Positions 7,681 to 16,274 are shown, counted from the stretch's first letter. The stretch: 24,917 bases of DNA from Nitrospirota bacterium (GCA_013152195.1 JAADGU010000053.1:1-24917), one strand, 5' to 3'. The notes: generated from the sequence alone by a model not told the origin. Numbers and translations: made by a program.

Positions 7681-8619
7681 ATGAGAAAACTGGTTACGGT
7701 TATAGGGGCTGGAAATGTTGGAGCTACGCTTGCACAGCTTATTGTGCAGGCAGGCCTGTCTGATGTTGTTCTGTATGATATTGTCGAGGGGATGCCTCAG
7801 GGCAAGGCCCTGGATATGATGGAGGCATCTCCGTTGTGGGATGTCAGCGTTAATATCAGGGGAGCTAATGATTTAAAGGATATTGCCGGTTCTCATATAG
7901 TCGTGATTACCGCTGGGGCTGCAAGAAAGCCCGGTATGTCAAGGGATGACCTGCTGAATATAAATGCCGGTGTTGTCAGGACTGTCAGCAAGGGGATTGC
8001 AGAATATTGTCCTGAGAGCATTGTCGTTGTCGTGACAAACCCCATGGATGTGATGGCCCAGTTGTGCCAGGCAACGACCGGTTTCCCTGCTGAGAGGGTT
8101 ATGGGAATGGGTGGTGTCCTTGATGCGGCAAGGTTCAGGACGTTTGTTGCAGAAGAATTAGGTGTTTCACCTCAGGATGTTGATGCCCTTGTGCTGGGTG
8201 GTCACGGAGACCAGATGGTTCCCATGCCAAGATATACTACAGTGAGAGGGGTGCCGATAACAGACCTGCTCCCTGCCGGAAAGATCGAATCATTGAGTGA
8301 GAGGACAAGAAATGGTGGCGCAGAGATAGTTGCGCTCCTCAAAACCGGGAGTGCATATTATGCACCGGCAGCCTCTGCATTTCAGATGGTCAGGGCTATA
8401 CTGCTTGACGAGAAGAGGATGGTGCCGGCAGCAGTCTGTCTCAACGGAGAATACGGAATTGACGGTCTGTATGCAGGGGTGCCTGTTGTTCTTGGCTCTA
8501 AGGGTGTAGAGAGGATTATAGAGCTTCAGCTTGATGGGGATGAGAAGGCTTTTTTTGAAAGATCGGTTCAGGCTGTAAAGGGACTTGTTGAGAAGATAGG
8601 ATTGACGGGGCAGGATTGA
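7681..8619 (+). CDS. mdh: Malate dehydrogenase (LDH-like type)
   Basis: NAD-dependent interconversion of malate and oxaloacetate. The product is 312 aa. GAGNVG (9-14) is the Rossmann loop, and Asp33 in LYDIVEG indicates NAD preference. Arg82 and Arg88 in AARKPGMSRDD are the substrate-loop arginines that distinguish malate from lactate dehydrogenase (which has Gln at the first). Asp148 and Arg151 (LDAARF) and catalytic His175 (GGHGDQMVP) complete the active site. GGAG about ten bases upstream is the ribosome binding site. It sits after icd, separated by a repeat element, and supplies oxaloacetate to the presumed citrate-forming enzyme two genes upstream. Its stop codon lies at the edge of another repetitive stretch. 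Confidence 0.96.
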   Translation: MRKLVTVIGAGNVGATLAQLIVQAGLSDVVLYDIVEGMPQGKALDMMEASPLWDVSVNIRGANDLKDIAGSHIVVITAGAARKPGMSRDDLLNINAGVVRTVSKGIAEYCPESIVVVVTNPMDVMAQLCQATTGFPAERVMGMGGVLDAARFRTFVAEELGVSPQDVDALVLGGHGDQMVPMPRYTTVRGVPITDLLPAGKIESLSERTRNGGAEIVALLKTGSAYYAPAASAFQMVRAILLDEKRMVPAAVCLNGEYGIDGLYAGVPVVLGSKGVERIIELQLDGDEKAFFERSVQAVKGLVEKIGLTGQD

Positions 8620-8700
8620 CGATTTTCTATTGACGATTGACCATTTTCGATTGAGTATTGATTATTACTCTGCGAACTCTGCGTTCTCAGCGTGAAAAAA
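8616..8700. repeat. Patchwork of short intergenic repeats
   Basis: TTGACGATT occurs at 8616-8624 and again at 8630-8638, with further GATTGA and CATTTTCGATTGAG variants to about 8660. An imperfect tandem CTCTGCGAACTCTGCG at about 8669-8684 is followed by TTCTCAGCGTGAAAA. Both look like fragments of dispersed repeats. The first copy begins inside the last codons and stop of mdh. The mdh-ndk gap otherwise holds only the ndk ribosome binding site. Confidence 0.5.
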
Positions 8701-8772
8701 TCAGCATTTATAAGAAACATTTTATGTCTGTAAAAATCTGTGGCTAATTTAAAAATGAGGAGGAATTGGTAT

Positions 8773-9198
8773 ATGGAGAGGACGCTTTCAATTGTTAAGC
8801 CTGACGGGGTCAAGAAGAACCTTGTTGGAGATGTGGTTGGCAGGTTTGAAAAAAACGGGTTGAGTGTTGCAGCACTCAAGATGATAAGGCTGAGCAGGGA
8901 TGAGGCAAAGGGTTTTTATATAGTCCATAAGGAGAGACCGTTTTATGAGAGTCTTACTGATTTCATGTCTGAAGGGCCCATTGTTGTGATGGTCCTGGAG
9001 GGGGAGAATGCCATATCAAAAGTGAGGGGCATTATGGGTGCCACTAATCCGAAAGAGGCAGCCCAGGGAACTATAAGGGCTGATTTGGCATCTGATATTG
9101 AGAGGAACATAGTCCATGGCTCTGACTCCCCTGAGTCTGCAAAATATGAGATAGGCTATTTTTTCTCTTCTCTTGAGATTGTTAATTCCGGGAAATAA
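8773..9198 (+). CDS. ndk: Nucleoside diphosphate kinase
   Basis: Transfers the gamma-phosphate of ATP to nucleoside diphosphates through a phosphohistidine. The product is 141 aa, normal for bacterial Ndk. It starts MERTLSIVKPDGVKKN with Lys9, and His115 in the NIVHGSDSPESA motif is the phosphorylated residue. The ATG at 8773 is chosen because AGGAGG at 8757-8762 is an excellent ribosome binding site and the protein then begins exactly where the family does. An in-frame ATG at 8740 adds 11 unrelated residues. It is the last plus-strand gene before the converging pilus region. Confidence 0.97.
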   Translation: MERTLSIVKPDGVKKNLVGDVVGRFEKNGLSVAALKMIRLSRDEAKGFYIVHKERPFYESLTDFMSEGPIVVMVLEGENAISKVRGIMGATNPKEAAQGTIRADLASDIERNIVHGSDSPESAKYEIGYFFSSLEIVNSGK

Positions 9199-9218
9199 GA
9201 CAAAAAGATAAAAAAGAA

Positions 9219-9242
9219 CCCCTCCCCCTATGAAGGGAGGGG
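9219..9242. terminator. Bidirectional rho-independent terminator
   Basis: CCCCTCCC (9219-9226), an 8-base loop and GGGAGGGG (9235-9242) form a perfect 8-bp GC stem between the ends of ndk and pilY1. On the minus strand it is followed by TTCTTTTTTATCTTTTT, a good U-tract for ending the pilus operon. On the plus strand the tail CTTTATAA is weaker. Confidence 0.8.
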
Positions 9243-9281
9243 CTTTATAAGGAGGAGGTTTGGGGTTGAAGCCGCTTTTAG

Positions 9282-12200
9282 TTACTGAATTCCGCCTCTT
9301 TTGAACCGCTGTATATAGTTATAAGGCTTAATTGGAGCATCAAGTTCAAATTCTTTAATTTCGCCGGTTGATGTTTGTGCAAAACCTTTCAGGGTGCCTC
9401 TTTTTGTTATCATTCCAACTATGCTCGACGGAGCACCCTTACCGATGTTCTTTCTCCTGTCAACAGTGGATTTTTCAGTTCCCTTATCTTCTACAAATAC
9501 ATGATTTCTGAACGCGGTTCCGGTCTCATAGTACACAACATAAACATTGCTCTCTCCTTCAGGAGAACAAAGATTGGTTTCAGGCAGGTAAGTTGCCCAG
9601 GCAACGAGACCGCCCATGACCAGGGGTTTTACAAAACTCCTCTCTCCGGAAATCGGGAAGTCTATATACCAGCCATCGGATGAATTGATTTCACTTAATA
9701 GTTCTGTCCAGTTGGCAACGCCTGAAACACCTGTTATGGTGCCTCCTCCGGTAGAGACAATGGAACTACTTACATTGAGCAGATTCCCCTGAGTGACGGT
9801 ATCAGTACATGAGTAACTTCCGGGAAGCCAGGGTTTACAAACGTCCTTTATTCCGTAAAAAGCCTGCTGGTCGGTGTTCACCTTGTCTGCCTGGTCAAGA
9901 AATTTGCCGGTGCCAAAGAATACCCACAGATTACCGTCTCCATCCAGTGAAGCTGATGGTGAAGCTGTCACAGGTCTGCCCGGGTCATAAAGCGTTGAGA
10001 GGTTCCAGTCTCCGGGATCAGTACTGCTCTGTGTTACCAGCCTTAACATCTTACCCCCCCATGCGTTTCCATATTTATACGCCGTGCCGATATAAACCAC
10101 ATCAGAAGATTGATCTCTGTTTACATCTACAGAAATGGCGTCAGCCATAAAGGAATTGTTATTGCCTGAAGGGAATTTTTTCCAGTAGTTCTCCGAGAGG
10201 TTCCAATCGGAAACCACGCCATACGATCCGGTTAAATCGAGGATATAGACGGATCCTTTAGTGCTGCGGGAACATTTGACATCTGTTGTCGGTCCCGAGC
10301 CAAAGACGGTGAACCATTTTTCAGTGCCTACCCTGACAATAGCGGGATAGACAGATGTAAAACCGAGGTTGTCATCAGTAAATGTCCAGAGGAGTCGAGG
10401 TTCCTTTTCAGGGTCAGTGATGTCCAGTGCAAAATAGGTTGACCTGAAGGTCCTGGTTTCCGTGCCTGAACCAAAGTCGTCTGTTACACATACAGGTTTG
10501 CCTCCATATCGCATTCCGCCAATCAGGATCGTCCCCCATCCGCCTGGATGAGCATCGTCAGCAGGATCAAATATCCTGACATCTGCGATCCTTGGTTTCA
10601 GATCCACATAGTAGACATGTGTGTAATCAGGGTCAGTGAGCCACTTTAGGTGGGGCAGCAGGTCCCTTGGGATAAATGACCATAACTCTTCGCCAAGCTG
10701 GTAACTGCCAGAGGAACATTCCGAATCGCTGATAATCCCGTCATTGTTGCTGTCACCGCCAATGCAGAATTTATTGATACTATCACCTGAGTCGCTTTGC
10801 CGGTCATAAAAACCTCCGTTAAATGCGTGGAGCATTCCGTCATTGGCTCCTGCATAGACTACGGTTCTCCGGTTATAGTATTTGTTCCTGAAAGCTGCAT
10901 ATGTGTTGTCGTATATATAGAACTTCTCATTGGGCCGTGCCACGCTTGTGGGTGTGGAATAGATTATATCCCCCAATTTCCAGGTACCTGTATCTCCGTC
11001 GATGGTACGGGTTCTCGACCTGTATCCGTCAGGGTGGCCTGAGTCGGTTACACCACTGAGATCATCTCCACGTATCCAGTTGATAATATTCACTGCTTCT
11101 GTGTTGTCTGCCGCTCTCAGAAATGGCCTGAGGGTAGACGAGTTGGAAGCCGAGAATCCGTTTATGAGGAGTGTTGAGCCGTCCTCTGTGGTGTAGATGT
11201 TTCTGTTAATCGGGGCTCTTTCAAAGAGAAGCCTTCCTGCCTCCCACAGCGGGGTTATATCGTTGAACTCTATAGAGTCAACTTTTTGGTCATTGGTGCA
11301 TGTGCTGGTGTTGATCCTGCCGTCACCATCCGAATCAATACAGTCAAAGAAGCCGTTTTCATCTGTATCCTTAAACCGGTCGACCATTACCTTTTTTTCC
11401 GTCTCGTTAAACCATGTCCGTATTATTAGATCTGTTCCAAGGTCAAGGCTCTTGTTACCATTAGTATCCTCTCTCAGATTTCCATAGGAATCAACCGATA
11501 ATCCCTGGAGATATCCGAGCCATTTTACCTCATTGAGTCCCTCCATCTTTGATGGATAGAAGAATGCCTGGTAAACTGCTCCTTCACCTTCACCTGTTGT
11601 TGTAAGTACGCTTACTGCTGTTCCTGAAAGGACGCGGCTGAGGATACCGGTAAGTGCATTAATAAGGGCATTTTCAAGGGCATATCCTTCCTGGGCCTCA
11701 AAATAATTGTCGGGGTCTCCGTCTCCGTTTTTGTCGTACTCCTGTGGAATATCCGGGAGATAGTTTCCGTTCAGGTCTTCAAACCCGCCGTTTTTTGCCG
11801 CCTGTTTCAGCAATTGGCGACCGTCAGGGGACCCGCCGCTGAAGGCTGCGTATACAAAATACGATGTAACATACTGGTCTCCTTCAAGGTCGGGTCTCAG
11901 ATCTCTGTACTTGCCGTTTGACACATCTGCACGGCCCCAGAGAGCGATGTCATCTACATAATGGGAACCATTTGATGACCAGAAATAATCTGGGCCGGCC
12001 CATGAAGGAACCGGATCATTATTATCTGTATACTCTGGATAATATCCTTCAATCCCTGCTGGCAACTTCAGGTCCTGTGTCGGTTCTCCATCTGTAATTA
12101 CAAGAACAAAACTCTTTGCGCACCAGACATAATCTGCCTGTCCACCTGCTCCGTTGCCAAAATTAAACGGGTCAGCAGTAGCTCCCACCCTGTATGACTT

Positions 12201-13133
12201 GCTGTTGGATGTATAATATCTCGGGCCGGTATCTCCGGTTGTGCTGTCCTGTGCAAAATATCCTGTTGCAGTCCAGAGTGCCTCAGCCAGGGGAGTCCAG
12301 GTGCTTGGACGCTCGTTCTCTATTGCAGTAATCATACTGCTTGAAAGACCATCACCTATCTCGGTTTTTATGCGTCCGCCAGCCGAGGTATTAAAGAACT
12401 CAAGTCCCCACCTCACCTTATCCTGCAGTGTTTGTAAAACCCCGAGGGGTTCATCAGACAGATGGACCTTGACATTGTAATAATAACCATTAGTAATCAT
12501 GTTACTGTAAGAACAATTCCCGTCAGACGGGCCAACACCAAACTTTGAAACGTTGTTTGATCCGCGAGCGAACCTGAAACACCTTTCCCCGCTGTAGGGT
12601 GTGTAATCCCCGGCATTGGTGAACCGCTTCAGGTATCCCCTGCTGGAGTAATCAGCCTGTTCTCCAAGGAGGTCGTGGGGATTTCCCTTTCCTGACCTTG
12701 ACACGGCCTTTCCACCTACAAGGACCTTTCTGGCAATATCAACTCTCCTCATCGTGAGCCAGTTCAGGAAATTCCCATCCCATTCAGTCGCTATCTTTGC
12801 CCTTTCCGATTTATTGCCTGTTGCTTCAAACCTCGAATTCTGGTACTCGTACCATTTGTCAGGATCAAAATAACCGTAGTAGTCAGTTCCGGGAGTAAAA
12901 CCTTCACTTATACCAGAGCCGTTATAATTATAGGCAAAGAAGAACATCGAGCCTGAGTTGTCGAGCAGGATAAGTACATTTGGCTTGACAACACTTCCAA
13001 TAAACGGCGGATAGGATGTGTAATCTCCAGGGGTTGGGGGAGTGCAGGACGCTGAGAATGCCTGCCCCTGAGGAACCATAAGGCTTATTGTCAGGATTGA
13101 AAACAGAATATATATTTTATGTAAAAGTTTCAT
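9282..13133 (-). CDS. pilY1: PilY1-type pilus tip adhesin with intact VWA MIDAS (operon B)
   Basis: Large exported protein (1283 aa) expected at the type IV pilus tip with the minor pilins, acting in adhesion, pilus dynamics and possibly surface sensing. Residues 1-25 are a signal peptide. A von Willebrand A-like domain follows, with the metal site visible as DNSGSM (Asp58, Ser60, Ser62), a TPLAEAL threonine (280) and ITDGE (Asp348). Residues 589-608 hold two EF-hand-like loops ending DSDGDG, and 794-805 hold another (DSNNDGIISDSE). The C-terminal half is the PilY1 beta-propeller (GANDGMLHAF near 762-771, FALDITDP), with the family calcium loop DVNRDQSSD at 1003-1011. It is the last gene of operon B, one base after the small secreted protein gene. 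A terminator lies just past its end. Confidence 0.93.
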   Translation of the reverse strand: MKLLHKIYILFSILTISLMVPQGQAFSASCTPPTPGDYTSYPPFIGSVVKPNVLILLDNSGSMFFFAYNYNGSGISEGFTPGTDYYGYFDPDKWYEYQNSRFEATGNKSERAKIATEWDGNFLNWLTMRRVDIARKVLVGGKAVSRSGKGNPHDLLGEQADYSSRGYLKRFTNAGDYTPYSGERCFRFARGSNNVSKFGVGPSDGNCSYSNMITNGYYYNVKVHLSDEPLGVLQTLQDKVRWGLEFFNTSAGGRIKTEIGDGLSSSMITAIENERPSTWTPLAEALWTATGYFAQDSTTGDTGPRYYTSNSKSYRVGATADPFNFGNGAGGQADYVWCAKSFVLVITDGEPTQDLKLPAGIEGYYPEYTDNNDPVPSWAGPDYFWSSNGSHYVDDIALWGRADVSNGKYRDLRPDLEGDQYVTSYFVYAAFSGGSPDGRQLLKQAAKNGGFEDLNGNYLPDIPQEYDKNGDGDPDNYFEAQEGYALENALINALTGILSRVLSGTAVSVLTTTGEGEGAVYQAFFYPSKMEGLNEVKWLGYLQGLSVDSYGNLREDTNGNKSLDLGTDLIIRTWFNETEKKVMVDRFKDTDENGFFDCIDSDGDGRINTSTCTNDQKVDSIEFNDITPLWEAGRLLFERAPINRNIYTTEDGSTLLINGFSASNSSTLRPFLRAADNTEAVNIINWIRGDDLSGVTDSGHPDGYRSRTRTIDGDTGTWKLGDIIYSTPTSVARPNEKFYIYDNTYAAFRNKYYNRRTVVYAGANDGMLHAFNGGFYDRQSDSGDSINKFCIGGDSNNDGIISDSECSSGSYQLGEELWSFIPRDLLPHLKWLTDPDYTHVYYVDLKPRIADVRIFDPADDAHPGGWGTILIGGMRYGGKPVCVTDDFGSGTETRTFRSTYFALDITDPEKEPRLLWTFTDDNLGFTSVYPAIVRVGTEKWFTVFGSGPTTDVKCSRSTKGSVYILDLTGSYGVVSDWNLSENYWKKFPSGNNNSFMADAISVDVNRDQSSDVVYIGTAYKYGNAWGGKMLRLVTQSSTDPGDWNLSTLYDPGRPVTASPSASLDGDGNLWVFFGTGKFLDQADKVNTDQQAFYGIKDVCKPWLPGSYSCTDTVTQGNLLNVSSSIVSTGGGTITGVSGVANWTELLSEINSSDGWYIDFPISGERSFVKPLVMGGLVAWATYLPETNLCSPEGESNVYVVYYETGTAFRNHVFVEDKGTEKSTVDRRKNIGKGAPSSIVGMITKRGTLKGFAQTSTGEIKEFELDAPIKPYNYIQRFKRGGIQ

Positions 13134-13134
13134 G

Positions 13135-13425
13135 TCAGTTCCTCACTGCAATTGCCATAATTTCTGTGGCACATTTATTTTCAATAGTGACTGTTACTGT
13201 CTCAACAGCAATCAGCCCGTCCGTACCGGTCCCTTCCTCAGCTTCTATGGAGTCAGATATTTTGTATCCGTCACAGAGTTCTATTTTTTTACCATCCACA
13301 ACGATAAAATCGTTTCCGTATCCTGACAGCGTGCCTGTTATGGTCTCCGCACCCATGGCAAAAGGCATGCTTATAAACAGGATAAAAAAGATGGCTGTTA
13401 TCATGATCATGATTAGTTTTTTCAT
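13135..13425 (-). CDS. Small secreted protein of unknown function
   Basis: I do not recognise this 96-aa protein. From the ATG at 13425 it has a clear signal peptide (MKKLIMIMITAIFFILFIS, predicted cleavage after Ala26 in AMGA). A mature part of about 70 residues follows, rich in Gly, Thr, Val and acidic residues, with two cysteines (51 and 85) that could form a disulphide. The alternation of hydrophobic residues (FIVVDGKKIEL, VETVTVTIEN) suggests a small beta-fold. GGGAGG shortly before the ATG is a strong ribosome binding site and excludes a longer start at 13449. It lies between pilX and pilY1, tightly packed, so it probably works with the pilus tip complex. Operon A has no equivalent. Confidence 0.75.
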   Translation of the reverse strand: MKKLIMIMITAIFFILFISMPFAMGAETITGTLSGYGNDFIVVDGKKIELCDGYKISDSIEAEEGTGTDGLIAVETVTVTIENKCATEIMAIAVRN

Positions 13426-13441
13426 GGTCCCTCCCTGTATG

Positions 13442-13987
13442 TTAGTCACACCAACCGATAAGGAAATACACTGCTCCTACGGTTGCTTCAGAGCCTGAAG
13501 CTCCACTGCTTGTTGCGTTAATTATGTAAGTCTTCTTTACTATCGGCGGTCCCCCCTCCTCAAGTGCATACCCGGGACCGGGGTCTCCTGCGTTGACATA
13601 ATCAATATCAACACGTACATTGGTATTCAATCCTATATTAACCGGAAAATTTTCACTGTCCGGGTCCAGTTGAGACATACAGTTTCTTTCAGCACTCAAG
13701 TCCTCCATTCTGTCTGACAGCTCAGCCTGAGGAATATCTGTGAACACAAGATTGTTGATGTTCCTCAATATAGGCTCACTAAGTTCAATTCCTGAATCAG
13801 CAGAAGAGAAACCTATCTCCCTGAGCCTCGTATTCCCAGCGATCATGACTTCAGTTGTAGATGTAGAAATTGCCAGAATCCCGATAGCTGTTAAAGCCAG
13901 GAGGGAAAGAAGAGCAATGATCAGGATGAACCCATCCTGTCCGTTGAGTTTCTCCCTCGAGTTTTTATTCATTTGTCTCTTTTTCAT
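13442..13987 (-). CDS. pilX: Minor pilin PilX (operon B)
   Basis: Minor pilin of 181 aa thought to sit near the pilus tip and link PilY1 to the other minor pilins. The N-terminus has a Gly19-Phe20 prepilin cleavage site (NGQDGFILIIALLSLL) and the PilX-type transmembrane helix. The family motif MIAGNTRLREIGFSSADSGIEL follows at about 48-70. Position 5 of the mature protein is Ile rather than Glu, as in PilX/GspK-like tip pilins. The ATG at 13987 overlaps the pilW stop (TGATG) and is preceded by GAGGAA, which makes it preferable to the upstream start at 14023. The C-terminal domain is variable, with two cysteines. Confidence 0.85.
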   Translation of the reverse strand: MKKRQMNKNSREKLNGQDGFILIIALLSLLALTAIGILAISTSTTEVMIAGNTRLREIGFSSADSGIELSEPILRNINNLVFTDIPQAELSDRMEDLSAERNCMSQLDPDSENFPVNIGLNTNVRVDIDYVNAGDPGPGYALEEGGPPIVKKTYIINATSSGASGSEATVGAVYFLIGWCD

Positions 13988-14904
13988 CACAGGTTCCTCA
14001 CCGCAACTTCCATCTGCCACCATCTCCTCCTCAGTGCGTCATTTGTGGCAGGCAGGTTTCGGTTTTCAATTGTTTCAGGTGGGTTCCCCAGTCCCTGAAA
14101 ATTCGGGTCAGGCCTTGCTGTTGATGCAAGAATATTTACCCTGACCGTATCATTATTCAATAGGGCAAATTGCATGTCTTCAATGTTCTGAGCGATAATA
14201 TCAATGTCAGGGGTAACACTGTTTAATCTCCTGATTCTCTGTAATACGTTTCCAGCTACCTGATAGGTGTAGTCTTCGATCAGATAAACAGGTACTCCCT
14301 CGCCATCGTCACAGCTGCCATTGCTGTTTGAGTCTGTATACAACGGAAAGGCCTCGGCTACGGGATCCTGTAACTGTATTTTGAAATCTGCACCGCCACC
14401 CGAGATAACTATTCCGTACCTGATGCCAGCAATACTGATATTTTTTTTATCTGTGGTGTTTACATTCTCCAGCTCCCCGCTGCCATCGGGTGGTACGAGG
14501 ATAAGGGTTGTGTCTTCCGGGCTTACGGCATTACCATTACCATTGCTGCATAAGGTCCCGGCTTTTCTGAATGCCCCAACCAGGGTAATCTGGTCAGGGG
14601 CATTGCTGTTATCTGTAAAGGTCAGCACCTGTGTAAAACCGTTTATGTTGAATGTTCCGTTTTTCAGCAAGCCAAAACCTGTTTCTCTGAGGTCGTTGGC
14701 AATCATGTTAAGCGATATCCTGGATGTAGAGTTCAACTCGGTGACCTGATCCTGTGCCGCAAAGGAACGCTGCTGGGATATATATGACATATAGATAGCT
14801 CCAGTTATTATCATGCTGATGACAATAACGATCAGCAGCTCAACGAGTGAATACCCGTTCTGGCTTACGAGGTCCGATTCTTTTTTATGGTGTTGCTGTT
14901 TCAT
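13987..14904 (-). CDS. pilW: Minor pilin PilW (operon B)
   Basis: Type IV minor pilin, 305 aa from the ATG at 14904. The leader ends at Gly17 and the mature protein starts YSLVELLIVIVIS, with the conserved Glu at position 5 and a long hydrophobic helix used for membrane storage and pilus assembly. PilW-type length and the helix continuation NSTSRISLNMIANDLRETGFG are typical. GGAG nine bases before the ATG supports this start. A longer frame from 14976 would intrude 92 bases into pilV. It overlaps pilV by 20 bases and pilX by one base, so the three are translated together. The product should be processed by a PilD-type prepilin peptidase, which is not in this window. Confidence 0.87.
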   Translation of the reverse strand: MKQQHHKKESDLVSQNGYSLVELLIVIVISMIITGAIYMSYISQQRSFAAQDQVTELNSTSRISLNMIANDLRETGFGLLKNGTFNINGFTQVLTFTDNSNAPDQITLVGAFRKAGTLCSNGNGNAVSPEDTTLILVPPDGSGELENVNTTDKKNISIAGIRYGIVISGGGADFKIQLQDPVAEAFPLYTDSNSNGSCDDGEGVPVYLIEDYTYQVAGNVLQRIRRLNSVTPDIDIIAQNIEDMQFALLNNDTVRVNILASTARPDPNFQGLGNPPETIENRNLPATNDALRRRWWQMEVAVRNL

Positions 14905-15469
14905 CCCATTTAACTCCGTTAAGTGTGACTGAGTGATTACCGCCGTTTTTGTCTGTCCAGCATACCCTGACTGCAAGTGCCTTTACATTGTTCATGGCAG
15001 CACCACCCGCACATGTGCCCGGCGGGACGGGATTACAGACGAGCGCATTAGGATTTGGGTCATTTATGAGCACACTTCTGCAATCATCCTCAACCCACCA
15101 TAACCTGGTAAAAGTCATTCCACCAGCCCTTGTTACAGGGTCGTAGTCCGCGTCTCCTGAACCTACAGGATTCAGCAGGATTGTATCGTCATCAGCTGTC
15201 GGATGAGTGCCGGCCGTAAATATGCTGTTAACGGCACCTGTGTTGTCCCTGACAGGAACAGAGCGCATTTTTTCCAGCAGCTCCTGTCCTAATTCTGATG
15301 CAATCTGCGTCTCCCTTCCAAATGCATTGCCTGCTACTGCCATATACTGCATCATGGCAACACTTGTCAGGCCGACTGTTAGTATTACAATTGCCACAAG
15401 GACTTCAATGAGGGTAACCCCTTTATTGTTTGAGATTGCTGCTGAATATGAATTAAACTGTTTTCTCAT
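14885..15469 (-). CDS. pilV: Minor pilin PilV (operon B)
   Basis: Type IV minor pilin, 194 aa. The 17-residue leader ends at Gly17 and the mature N-terminus is VTLIEVLVAIVILTVG, the PilV hallmark, with Glu at position 5. A typical PilV stretch follows (ELGQELLEKMRSVP). Several cysteines in the C-terminal half may form disulphides. It is the first gene of operon B. The predicted sigma54 promoter lies about 34 bases upstream of the ATG. The ribosome binding site is a modest purine run (GAGAGAAAAG). There is no fimT/fimU-like gene ahead of it, unlike the classic fimU-pilVWX-pilY1 order. Confidence 0.87.
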   Translation of the reverse strand: MRKQFNSYSAAISNNKGVTLIEVLVAIVILTVGLTSVAMMQYMAVAGNAFGRETQIASELGQELLEKMRSVPVRDNTGAVNSIFTAGTHPTADDDTILLNPVGSGDADYDPVTRAGGMTFTRLWWVEDDCRSVLINDPNPNALVCNPVPPGTCAGGAAMNNVKALAVRVCWTDKNGGNHSVTLNGVKWDETATP

Positions 15470-15512
15470 TTCTTTTCTCTCAATGGATGCATGTTGTTCT
15501 TGTTATAAGAGG

Positions 15513-15529
15513 TAGCAAAAAAGATACCA
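15513..15529 (-). promoter_or_regulatory. Predicted sigma54 (-24/-12) promoter of operon B
   Basis: On the minus strand TGGTATCTTTTTTGCTA has GG and GC ten bases apart, matching TGGCAC-N5-TTGC with only C-to-T changes in the -24 element. The expected start is near 15503, about 34 bases before pilV. Confidence 0.75.
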
Positions 15530-15581
15530 GAATAATTTTGCTTGTTTTTCAGGGGTTTTGTTGTTACAGCAGAAAAGAATT

Positions 15582-15604
15582 ATGGAATCTGATTCATAGT
15601 TTAT
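15582..15604. promoter_or_regulatory. Candidate activator-binding site of operon B
   Basis: This 23-base block (ATGGAATCTGATTCATAG and five more bases) shares 19 of 23 positions with 22141-22163. Its AATCTG core lies exactly 71 bases from the -12 GC in both operons, which puts it at about -79 to -101. It contains the perfect dyad GAATC-T-GATTC (15585-15595). Further dyads follow at 15598-15611 and 15609-15620. This is the expected place for a bacterial enhancer-binding protein (PilR/NtrC class), but the protein is unknown. Confidence 0.6.
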
Positions 15605-15658
15605 GTAAACTGTTATCAGTATCCTGATTTTTGGGAGTTACAGCCTGGGAGTTTGTTG

Positions 15659-16270
15659 TTAATAAGCATATAAAAGTGAAAGTTTGGCTCGTTCTGCCGG
15701 TTGAGCCGTATTTTCCGATTGTATCTCTATTGTATACAGGTATGGAATGTGTGGTACCTGAATTTCACCTTTGTTTTTTGGATTGACAACCCACCTTTTG
15801 GCCAGCCCCAGGTCCCCGCTGGAGTTGCCCGCAACAGTATCGACAATTTTTGCGTAGACATTATTGGTTCCGAGAACAAAACTCATATCGTAAGTATCAG
15901 GGTCGGAGGTATCGATCGTAAGGGAGGAGGCCTTGTTATAATCACTGCAGTCTGCCCAGTTGGTTGCTGATGTTGCCGTGTTGAGCTTGGCCGTCACGCA
16001 TGCAGCTGAAGTAATGACAAGGTTGGTCAGGCCAAGATTCGCAGGGTGAACGGGATTACTTGTATCACCCCTGGATCCAATGAGCTGATAGGTAATGTTT
16101 GCCCCACCGATACTTGCCTCAATTGCAGTTTTATACCGTTTCTCCATGCCGGATATTTTAGTCCCCTGCGTTACAAAGTATATTAAAGTTGCTATGATTG
16201 CAAGACAGATTATGGATAGAATCAGTATCATTACCAAAGCAATGCCGTTCTCATTCTTGATCGGTTTCAC
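15659..16270 (-). CDS. PilX-like minor pilin (operon A)
   Basis: Minor pilin of 203 aa and the last gene of operon A. The N-terminus NENGIALVMILILSI gives cleavage after Gly9. Position 5 of the mature protein is Met, not Glu, as expected for a PilX/GspK-like tip subunit. The helix is followed by TKISGMEKRYKTAIEASIGGANI, which resembles the PilX_N pattern but is more divergent than the operon B PilX. The start codon is GTG (16270-16268) with GAGGTG just upstream, four bases after the PilW-like gene. The rest of the protein is not recognised. The 189-base gap that follows holds operon B's control region. Confidence 0.75.
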   Translation of the reverse strand: MKPIKNENGIALVMILILSIICLAIIATLIYFVTQGTKISGMEKRYKTAIEASIGGANITYQLIGSRGDTSNPVHPANLGLTNLVITSAACVTAKLNTATSATNWADCSDYNKASSLTIDTSDPDTYDMSFVLGTNNVYAKIVDTVAGNSSGDLGLAKRWVVNPKNKGEIQVPHIPYLYTIEIQSENTAQPAERAKLSLLYAY

Positions 16271-16274
16271 TTTT

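Noticed and set aside
9282..13133. Lipoprotein signal at Cys30 of the operon B PilY1 (FSASC)
   Set aside because: The residue at -3 is Ser, not Leu or Val, and a cysteine at this place before the VWA strand is common in PilY1 proteins.
15470..15658. Terminator for operon A in the gap before operon B
   Set aside because: Several short dyads exist (for example ATCAG-TATC-CTGAT) but none is GC-rich or followed by a U-tract on the minus strand. They fit better as part of the control region.
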